Below, piece by piece: positions 56,446 through 64,000 of a stretch of 64,000 bases of DNA. The stretch is taken from assembly GCF_040869045.1 (NCBI RefSeq), contig NC_090320.1, forward strand, positions 150,992,941 through 151,056,940, written 5' to 3'. How positions within the stretch are numbered: position 1 is the first letter of the stretch; each line of letters opens with the position of its first letter. The notes beneath the pieces were generated by a model. The model had not been told where the DNA came from, searched no databases, and saw nothing but the letters and a program-made list of their open reading frames with translations. A program made the position numbers and the translations under genes. This stretch comes from Eurosta solidaginis (Eukaryota > Arthropoda > Insecta > Diptera > Tephritidae).

Positions 56446-57098
56446 TTAGTAAGCCCACAGTTTTACATCTGCATGCCCTGGCAGTTCTGGTGACAATTTT
56501 TTCGAAGTGCAGCAGTCTTGCATTTTGGATATATACAGGAGTACTTTGTATGTTAGATCATGAGGCTGAGAATTTAAGTCACCGGCCAGCACTTGTAAAA
56601 CAGATTCGCCTCTAGTTGCACGTATAAATTGTGCAGTATCAAATGCCTGAATAAAGCGATGAGTTTTATAATCGTCATTATTGTTATATTCCGCATGCAG
56701 GTGCGTATTATATAAATGTACAATTTGCCTATTGACTGGTATTCTACAATCCAACGCCTTTGCCGCCAAACCAATCCCCATGCTGTATCCTATGAAAATA
56801 GCCATTAACACTCCATGGATGGAAAAAAGAACTTAAGATAGAATATTTAGAGAGTACCAGTAAACCAGAACCGATTACACCGCTGTAAAAATAGTGAGCA
56901 TAAGGCAGAACGGCCCCAGTCGCCCTATTCAGTTTTAGCACAATCCTTACGTGACCATACTTGTAAATAAACTATATCGTATTTACCCGTGTTTAGTTCT
57001 AAGCCAATAGCACTGATACGAGCCTCTCGATCTTTGGTTACGAAGGGAAAAGGAATGTCCCACACATTTAATGTTAATATATTTAAATTTAGTAGCAT
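56446..57098 (-). pseudogene. Neutral sphingomyelinase (nSMase/SMPD2-like), truncated and broken
   Basis: Begins MLLNLNILTLNVWDIPF, REARISAIGLELNTGKYDIV, YLQVWS: the start of the Mg-dependent nuclease-like fold of neutral sphingomyelinases, which cleave sphingomyelin to ceramide. The family has LQEVWS; the metal-binding Glu is missing (an in-frame 3-bp loss). Then a frame change and YAHYFYSGVIGSGLLVLSK, FHRIQHGDWFGGKGVG, another frame change, and CRIPVNRQIVHLYNTHLHAE, THRFIQAFDTAQFI, VLAGDLNSQPHDLTYKVL. The frame stops at 56446, so the last part of the catalytic domain and the C-terminal membrane segments are missing. Two frameshifts, the lost Glu and the missing end make it a pseudogene. No intron is visible. 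Confidence 0.9.
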
Positions 57099-58648
57099 TT
57101 TTAATTAAGTTTATCTCTTTGAGAATTTAACACGCCACATTTTGACGAAGTGTATATAAGGCCACGCCGTAGTAAGAAATGAAATGAAAGAACGGAAAAT
57201 CACTTTATACACTTCCCGTTGTTTCAATTCATAAGAATTTTACATTCTATACACGGGTATGTATGAATGTGCGTTTTTTTTTTGTCTTTGCCGTTGATAT
57301 GCTGGTACCAGTGACCGGAATTCTAAAAAGGGAATGGTAGTAGACGAAAAAAGGAAAATAGTAGTAGTTGGTAGTTTTTACCAAGAAAACAACAGCTACA
57401 GTTCATATTTGTACCAAACAATTAACAATGTATTGTAAAACAAATAACGCCCATTTCAAGGAAATGACTCCTTTAAAACACGTAAACAAGACAAAATTAC
57501 ATGTACATTTGTATATCCCTACATAGCTTATGCCTATACGATACTCACCTTTTTTCCTGTATCGTGAGTGTGAAATACTGACAAACATGCACCAAAACGT
57601 CTAATCACAACAACAATATTCCAAAGTACCAAAAGTCCTGCCACAAAATAACCGATCTCGGCAGGTAATCGTTTACGTAGAACCTTTTATTTTCGTTCAA
57701 ATTATTAAAAAAAAAAAAAAATACTGAAAAAATAGCGCAGAAAATATTCGCGTACTCAGTTACTATATTTCTCTACTCAAATATTTATTTCCTGTTTAAG
57801 TTCTTCAGAAATTTTTCAAAATTGACTGATTTGGTCAGTATCGCCTCCTAATGTTAGTTGGGTGGGCTCGGCAATTCAATACTTTAAAATTATCGCAGTA
57901 TACGTTTACAGTGCGAAAATACTGAAATATTGGTAGATTTTGGGCCTCGGTGGTAGTAGTAGTAGAAAATGAAAATGGGCCAGAAAAGTTAGTAAACCTA
58001 CCAATGCGGTAAAGTCCGTGCACTGACTGTCCATATACTTATACCAACGTATGTACATACATATATATGCCGAGTTTAAATGTACATTATATTAGGGATG
58101 TATAAAAAGATGCAAACGGGTACCCAAAAACCCGAGTCTGAGAAATCGGTATCGGAGCCAAATACCCTTCGGGAACCGTGCCTTTTGATAAAGGCCATCA
58201 ATAAAACAGGACTACAAGAGTACTTGGGAAAAGTTGAACAAATAAGCGGAGGGCAATACCAACAAATAAAAAATTATACATTTTATAAATCTCTCCCCTC
58301 TTCCAAAACGAACATATTTTTTCTTTATTGGCATACAATTTTGCTGTCCAGACATTTTTTTTGCGGCGGGCAGGAAAGTTGCTGGTTTTTAGCACCAACA
58401 ACACAAATAACAGCGACTCAAACGAACCCACGCTATACACTTTCTACCCGGTTCGGTACCAGAATGTGCGAACCGAAAATCGTAAATGCTCATTCTTCTG
58501 CAGCACTAGTGTGCCCGTGGCTAACTAAAACGCTACCGGGTGACACGAAATAAACAGAATAAGGCACTAAAGACCCAGGCACATAACGTGCGTGGAAAGA
58601 GGCCATGCACATGATGTGCGCCAAATATGAATATTTATACTGCTAGAG
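57099..58648. other. No recognisable gene
   Basis: AT-rich. An open frame at 58080-58553 has no known motif. A small direct repeat (gcacat-a-gtgcg) lies at 58580-58618. Confidence 0.5.
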
Positions 58649-60031
58649 ATGTTTGCCCCCTACGCACGCGCTACTAAAATTTCCCAAAGCTCAACAATAC
58701 AATTAGGGACCACCCGCCCCTGCACTTCGACAAGGACCCGACCTACTCAAACCCATTGCATTCCTTTCAGAAAAATGGGTCGTTTTGCCGCTTTGAAACG
58801 GAATGCCGCGACCCACGCAGTGCGTTATTCATCTGAATGCCGAGTGTGTCTTGGGAGACACCCTATCCGCTTGTGCCCAATCTTTCGGGCAAAAAAGCCA
58901 GAAGAGCACCTCTACGTCGCGATACGCGGAAGCTACTGCGGAAATTGTCTGGCCTTTGATCACCGCTCGAACGCGTGCCAAGCCAAGGGCGGCGAGAAGC
59001 ATCACACGATGCTACACATCGCCTCGATCGACGAGGAGGAGCAGCTACTCCGAGAAGCTCGCTCCAAGCCATGGAGCGTCCAAGTGGAAGAGGAGCTAGA
59101 CTCACCCCGAGAGCGGATAGACGACTCGATTTATTTATATGCGTCGGACGCTGGAACGGTGACTGGACCTCTTCGTCCACCCCGAAACCACGATGCCAGC
59201 CGGACCGGAGCGGAGACGCGGTCTCTTCGCCCGACCACACCACCAACAGCCAAGTCATTTCGACCTCGATTGCAGCATGAGATGAAGCGGCTCCAACAAG
59301 GGACAGCGACAGCACACCGCCATACATATAACGGCCGAGCGGAGACCCGGTCTCTTCGCCGGCAAACCAGGAACCCCCAACGGAGACGATATTTGCGCGA
59401 CCGCAGAGCGGAGACAAGGCCTCATCGCCTGCAACAACGACATCACACCCATCATCAGCCGCAGGACCGCCGCAACGGATCCGGATCGTTACAACTCACC
59501 ACAGTGTCCGCCTTCCGGGCAGGGCTCCTAGCCCCGCATTCAGCTGCCACCGCCACCATGATACCGACGGTAGCGATCACCCCCACCGCGGTCGTGAAAA
59601 TAGAAGCAGGGGGGCGGCTACACCTCGTTCGCGCCTTAATCGATGGATGCTCCCCCACCACAGTGATTGCGGATGAGCTCGCCCAGGAGCTCCAACTTCC
59701 TACCAGCAACATTGGCGGGCAAGCTGGATGTCTGCTGCGTATCCGAGGAAGACACGGACAGAACAAAAGGACTGCGACCCATGCTGCGGTCTTATCCAAT
59801 TTTCGGCGCATGACACCCACGACCAGCATTGACAGCGCTATCGCAGCCCCGTACGCACATCTCCGTCTGGCGGATCCGCAGTTCCATGCATCCGCGCCGA
59901 TCCGCCTCATCCTAGGAACAGATGTATATGCGGAGATAATATTACCAGGGATTCTGCCCACCACGTTTGGCCCTTTGCTGGCTCAGAGTACCATCTTCGG
60001 TTGGGTACTCTCGGGCACAACCAAGGCCTAA
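58649..60031 (+). CDS. BEL-type Gag-protease ORF, intact, 460 codons
   Basis: An uninterrupted frame. A more likely start than the first Met is MGRFAALKRNAA at 58775. Cys/His clusters CRVCLGRHPIRLCPIF and CGNCLAFDHRSNAC end in KHHTMLHI, the BEL Gag zinc fingers. An Arg-rich linker follows with three copies of (R/G)AETR(S/P)(L/H)R at about 59208, 59335 and 59404. The protease part has LVRALIDGCSPTTVIADELA and ends RLILGTDVYAEIILPGIL, AQSTIFGWVLSG, then stops where RT would follow. It is GC-rich compared with its surroundings. The Gag N-terminal domain is missing, and so is all of RT. It may be a fragment that has kept its frame by chance, a non-autonomous element, or a domesticated Gag-protease. 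The last is speculation. Confidence 0.78.
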   Translation: MFAPYARATKISQSSTIQLGTTRPCTSTRTRPTQTHCIPFRKMGRFAALKRNAATHAVRYSSECRVCLGRHPIRLCPIFRAKKPEEHLYVAIRGSYCGNCLAFDHRSNACQAKGGEKHHTMLHIASIDEEEQLLREARSKPWSVQVEEELDSPRERIDDSIYLYASDAGTVTGPLRPPRNHDASRTGAETRSLRPTTPPTAKSFRPRLQHEMKRLQQGTATAHRHTYNGRAETRSLRRQTRNPQRRRYLRDRRAETRPHRLQQRHHTHHQPQDRRNGSGSLQLTTVSAFRAGLLAPHSAATATMIPTVAITPTAVVKIEAGGRLHLVRALIDGCSPTTVIADELAQELQLPTSNIGGQAGCLLRIRGRHGQNKRTATHAAVLSNFRRMTPTTSIDSAIAAPYAHLRLADPQFHASAPIRLILGTDVYAEIILPGILPTTFGPLLAQSTIFGWVLSGTTKA

Positions 60032-60837
60032 CATCAAAATGTTCGGTAACGACCGAAACAAATGAATTTTTTTATACTTTGTTATTTTTATTGAATTTTT
60101 GGTGTACACAGTTGCAAAAGACTTGCATTGTGAATTCGTACCAGCGAAAAATCGTTCGATTCCTCCATTGCCATACCTACGTGTCAAATAATAGCTGACA
60201 GGGAGAACGGCAGTCGCGAATGGCCAGATAAGGGAATAAAGGTTTGTTTTTCTTTTGCTCGCCGTTATTAAATTGAAGTGCCATGAATTGTACATTTGTT
60301 TCAAATCAGCTTTCTTTTAAATTTGTATCCCGAAAATCAGACTACATATTAATATTCATTTCTAAAATCAAGTTTATAGATTAAATTCAAGCCACCAGCT
60401 ATGCAGGCATTTTAAAATATGTAAATAAAGCAATATACCCGTCGTCTACAAAAATGTTTGAAAACCACTGGTGAGCTAATGATTTAGGTAATCGAACAAC
60501 GATTGAACAGGTGATCGAAGCTGTTTACTATTGTGAACATTTCTATCAAACCTTCGCCACTTGTTTGAATTCACGATGGAGGTGTGCGTTTAAAATCTTG
60601 TATCATCACAATAAGTTATTTTTTATTGAATTTTCTTCATACAAAATGCTATGCTTGTTCATTTCCAATGAATTTGTAATAAACGGCAAGAAATATGAAC
60701 ACGTATATCTTCTTACTTCTTTTCGCAATCCCTAGCTCTAGGCAAACCTGGCTCAGGCCTTAAACCATAACGGGAAAATTGGCGAATGACCGGGGCAGCA
60801 GCAACCAAGCTCGCACACTGGGCAAACCATCTTATTT
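60032..60837. other. No recognisable gene
   Basis: AT-rich. No frame or repeat recognised until 60838. Confidence 0.5.
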
Positions 60838-60923
60838 ATTTCTTTTGAGCGAACCATCCACTCCAAGATCGACCCGTGTGCGCCTACCCACTGCCGGTTT
60901 CAGACGCACCCAGGCCGAACATT
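60838..60923 (+). repeat. 84-bp repeat shared with 44811-44894
   Basis: Nearly identical to the left copy. The left flanks share only tcttatttattt and the right flanks diverge at once. It lies downstream of the Gag-protease ORF. Confidence 0.8.
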
Positions 60924-61213
60924 CGGTATGTTTTATCTATTTTTGAGTGTTTTAAATGAATCCTATAACGAACTGTTATAACTATAATTACACTTTTTGT
61001 AATATTTTAACCAACTGAATACCCGAAAAAGCAACACAATTGTCATTTAAAAAATTCTCTTTGGTTTTAGCTAATTGTAGTTTCACTCCTTTGTTCTATG
61101 AGTAGTAATTCTTTCACCCCTCTCATATCAGTTAATTTAATTTAAAAGCAAAATGTATTTTTTTTTTTAATTCGAAAAAACTGTATTGTACTATTCATGA
61201 TAGCGTGCCTTTC

Positions 61214-61371
61214 AGCTTATCTTCTCATTTAGTTCCTTTTTTACTAAATTACAAAAATAAAATACATTAGACAAAAATAATTTCTAAACAGATAACTTCA
61301 TAAGCAGGCTAACTTGAATAGCACATATATTTTATTTTCTCCTTGCGGACGGGGCCGCGGGTAAAGGCTAG
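61214..61371 (+). repeat. Isolated Helitron-like 3' end
   Basis: Matches 40870-41025 (ctcatttagttc, ataagcaggctaac, ctccttgcggacggggccgc, gtaaaggctag) at about 88-90%. It ends CTAG followed by T. The tandem array and 5' module are not on its left side. Confidence 0.82.
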
Positions 61372-61499
61372 TTTACTTATATACTTAAATATATTCAATT
61401 CTTTGTTAAAATCTGACTTGAATTTTTTTTTTTTAAAGTGGGCAGCGTTCGTCATCTGATTTTGCTGATTTTTATTTAGAACACATACAGTAATAAGAG

Positions 61500-61901
61500 T
61501 AACGTTCCTGCCAAATTTCATCATGATATCTGCAACGACTGCCAAATGCGTCGTAAGGTCAACCCACCTACCAAGTTTCATCGCTTTATCCGTATTTGGT
61601 AATGAATTATCGCACTTTTTCGCTTTTTCGAAATTTTCGATATCGAAAAAGTTGAACTGATTATCCGATTTCATTTATTTTAAATAGCGATCTCATTAAG
61701 ATACCTCAAAATTTACTCAAGTTATCGTGTTCACGGACAGACGGCCGGACTGACGGACATGGCTAAATGAATTTCATTTTTCGCCCAGATCATTTTGATA
61801 TATAGAAGTCTATATCTATCTCGATTAGTTTATGCCCTTACGGGGTACCGTTATGCGAACAAAATTAATATACTCTGTGAGCTCTGCTCAGCCGAGTATA
61901 A
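61500..61901 (+). repeat. Dispersed fly repeat, right end
   Basis: Contains aaatttcatcatgatatct, atcgaaaaagttga, agatacctcaaaatttactc, gacggacatggctaaatgaa, gatatatagaagtctatatc and tctgctcagccgagtataat. It matches 35380-35706. Confidence 0.78.
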
Positions 61902-61912
61902 TAACTTTTAAA

Positions 61913-61986
61913 ATATACATTTTACAAAATTAACAAACTCGGTTTTGAGGACAGCAAATTAATATAACAATTATTTATTTACAGAG
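61913..61986. repeat. Dispersed repeat fragment shared with 18305-18376
   Basis: acattttacaaaattaacaa...gaggacagcaaattaat...attatttatttacag; the tRNA-derived SINE follows directly. Confidence 0.65.
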
Positions 61987-62335
61987 GAGGCCACCGTGGT
62001 GTGATGGTAGCGTGCTCCGCCTACCACACCGTATGCCCTGGGTTCACACCCCGGGCAAAGCAACATCAAAATTTTAGAAATAAGGTTTTTCAATTAAAAG
62101 AAGCGGGGTCGGCCCTCGGCAGTGTTTGGCAAGCGCTCCGGATGTATTTCTGCCATGAAAAGCTCTCAGTGAAAACTCATCTGCTTTGCAGATGCCGTTC
62201 GGAGTCGGCATAAAACATGTAGGTCCGGTCCGGCCAATTTGTAGGAAAATCAAGAGGAGCACGACGCAAATTGGAAGAGAAGCTCGGCCTTAGATCTCTT
62301 CGGAGGTTATCGCGCCTTACATTTATTTTTTTTTT
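61986..62335 (+). mobile_element. tRNA-derived SINE, about 345 bp
   Basis: The head is tRNA-like, with an A box tggtgtgatgg at 61997-62007 and a B box ggttcacaccc at 62041-62051, spaced as in a tRNA gene. The body has no open frame (gccctcggcagtgtttggca, gatgccgttcggagtcggca). It ends in a T-rich tail (catttatttttttttttt). RNA polymerase III would transcribe it and a LINE would move it. I see no convincing target duplication. It is not a working tRNA gene: no acceptor stem closes around the boxes. Confidence 0.88.
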
Positions 62336-63990
62336 TATATCTCAGTTTATAGTCGCAATATTATTTTACTGCAAATTTTTTTTTATATGTTTATACGTAA
62401 TAATAAGATGTTACGTATACGCACCGGCACTCTGATATACTTCCGTGTAATTGGCTGGTGTTTAATTAAACAACGTGCTTATCAATAAAAAATATTATAG
62501 CGAATGATATCAAGTATAGCACATCACCAGGCCCGCCGGAAGGAGGGGGGTGTGTGTGTGTGTGTAAGTGTGATGGGGGGATTACCCCCGACCCGGGGTT
62601 TCTGAGGGGGCCCGCGATTTAGAGGTACTAAGACATTTTTTTTATTTAAGGAGAGTCTTTACTTGTTCAATCTGAAATTTTTAAGCCGAATTTCAAAAGC
62701 AACGAATATCTGCATTTCGTTTTAATATTATAGTGAAGTGTGAAAAATAAAAATCTATATACATATATAACAAGAAAGGCTAAAATGTGTGTTAGTTGGA
62801 CGCCGGTGTTTAAAGAAATACATCGGTCGATTTTGTTCAAACTTTCACACAAGTTGCGTATACCTCACGCAGTGGTTTGCACATTGGTTTAGTTATACAC
62901 GCCGTAGCACAGAGGTTCGTGTCTCCGCTATTAAGCAAAACTCGTTTTGTAGCGAGGTATTTAACCACTGCCTTCTTCAATAATTTCCGCTAGATGGGTC
63001 TCTTTCCGCGTCTAATGTAGAGAGTTACAAACATACAAGTGAAGAATATAAGCGTGATAATAAAGGAGGAATAAATAAGCAGTTGTTTGCGAAAAGTCTA
63101 GACCTTCAGAGAAATACGCAAACGTCGCAACAGAGTATAAAACAGAGTAAGCTGAAAAATAATTAATCAGTTTGAAGTACGCGAAAATTTTAATTGTGAA
63201 TTACTATTTAAGTAGTGTTGTACATAAATAGTATTCGGTTATACTGAATATTTGAGTTACTTATGCGACAGTTCAGAGATTCCAACGTTAACAGAAGTTG
63301 CAAAATAATGAAGGGTTTCTCAAAAATCGTTACAATATATTATAACAGATATATCACGCTATGTTTCACATTATAATACAATTCTACTGTGAGAATGGTT
63401 CCAAAGCTTAAAAGCAGTGCTAGTCAATATTTTATATGAAAAAAAAAATAAAATAAAATAAAAAAGCAGCAAAATTCATTTTTCAGTGTAACCCATTTAA
63501 TTTGTTGCGTCCCTGGTCGCACCTATTGTATGGGGCGAAGCAGTGCTACAAGAACAAGAACAACATTGGTAGGAGTAGAGGAGGTCCTAAAAATCACCAA
63601 AATGGAGTCCGCAACTTTAGGAAACTCATAGTCTATGAAATATAAGCTTTTAAATTTCAAAATTTCAAAATTTAGTAACATTGCAGCTCAAGTCCCGCAC
63701 CTAAAATTCGTCTCGCACATGTCGATATGGGTATCAAAAGACGCGTATTTTCCACAAGATTCAGAAAGCAGTAATTATATTTTTTAAACCGTTTAAAAGT
63801 TATTCGCGAAAAACCTGTTGGTACTATTGTCGCCTTTTTCGTTGTTGCAATTAAATACATTTTTTTGTTGTTTTTTTTTTTATTTTAATTGACACTGCAT
63901 TCGCAAGCTTCGAATGGCAAGGTGCTTAAGAGAGCCCTTAAACTGCCAGGTTGTCTTAATTTTATTCAAAGTCAATTTGTCGTTTCATTT
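62336..63990. other. No recognisable gene; (GT)n run and G/C-rich patch
   Basis: A (GT)9-type run and a G-rich stretch lie at 62545-62610 (ggggggattacccccgac). 62770-63000 begins acaagaaaggctaa, like the start of the fly repeat family, but then differs. 63720-63745 has gtatcaaaagacgcg, as at 28510. No frames of known families. Confidence 0.45.
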
Positions 63991-64000
63991 CACATGGTCC

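Noticed and set aside
58080..58553. 157-codon frame upstream of the Gag-protease ORF
   Set aside because: No recognisable domain and biased composition; possibly a chance frame. Left unannotated as a gene.
61991..62062. Functional tRNA gene
   Set aside because: A and B boxes are present, but acceptor and anticodon stems do not close, and the sequence continues into a SINE body and T-rich tail.
62545..62640. Possible regulatory GC-rich element with (GT)n
   Set aside because: Simple sequence and G runs only. Nothing specific to support a function.

Overview
This is an insect nuclear window, from a higher fly (Diptera). The case rests on the transposable elements (gypsy with fly-type domains, BEL/Pao, Penelope-like, piggyBac, jockey- and RTE-type LINEs, a Helitron-like family, a tRNA-derived SINE) and on three decayed host genes whose closest remembered relatives are fly proteins (RpLP0, brainiac, a neutral sphingomyelinase). 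The (TTG)n-ended SINE and the dispersed repeat with the 'gtggaccaggggtgac' minisatellite look like those of tephritid fruit flies. That family assignment is from memory and only moderately certain. I see no intact single-copy host gene. The window reads as transposon-rich, heterochromatin-like DNA.

Layout, left to right. 0-1.4 kb: a broken copia RNase H tail with a probable LTR. 1.48-8.03 kb: an almost intact gypsy-type LTR element on the minus strand (699-bp LTRs about 99% alike, ATAT target duplication, SAP-domain Gag, a probable -1 frameshift site, one nonsense codon in RT). 8.08-8.48 kb: a SINE with a 12-bp target duplication. 8.5-9.96 kb: a decayed LINE. 12.4-15.9 kb: a Penelope-like element with two 870-bp inverted arms and three copies of its GIY-YIG endonuclease. 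18.39-24.16 kb: a piggyBac element with TTAA target and 19-bp terminal repeats, broken in two by a 3.1-kb RTE-type LINE with its own 12-bp target duplication. 26.5-27.6 kb: GC-rich tandem repeats. 28.8-30.0 kb: a jockey-type LINE fragment. 30.4-34.1 kb: a decayed CsRn1-like gypsy element with 175-bp LTRs. 34.2-37.2 kb: two more SINE copies, a solo LTR related to the first gypsy element, and a dispersed repeat with a minisatellite of about 125 bp.

37.4-44.3 kb: two Helitron-like elements joined head to tail, each carrying about 2.6 kb of a 90-100-bp GGGATC-rich tandem repeat. 44.8-53.2 kb: a BEL/Pao element split in its protease by an R1/I-type LINE with poly(A) and a 13-bp target duplication. 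54.0-57.1 kb: three minus-strand, intronless-looking, inactivated host genes in a row (RpLP0, a brainiac-like glycosyltransferase, a neutral sphingomyelinase). 58.6-60.0 kb: an uninterrupted 460-codon BEL-type Gag-protease ORF. 61.2-64 kb: an isolated Helitron-like 3' end, another dispersed repeat end, and a tRNA-derived SINE.

The nesting gives relative ages. The RTE LINE is younger than the piggyBac, the R1/I LINE is younger than the BEL element, and the 1.48-kb gypsy copy is one of the youngest insertions. The least ordinary parts are the tandem Helitron-like elements with their satellite cargo, the three host-gene relics between a broken and an isolated Helitron-like end, the palindromic Penelope-like locus, and the SAP-domain Gag.
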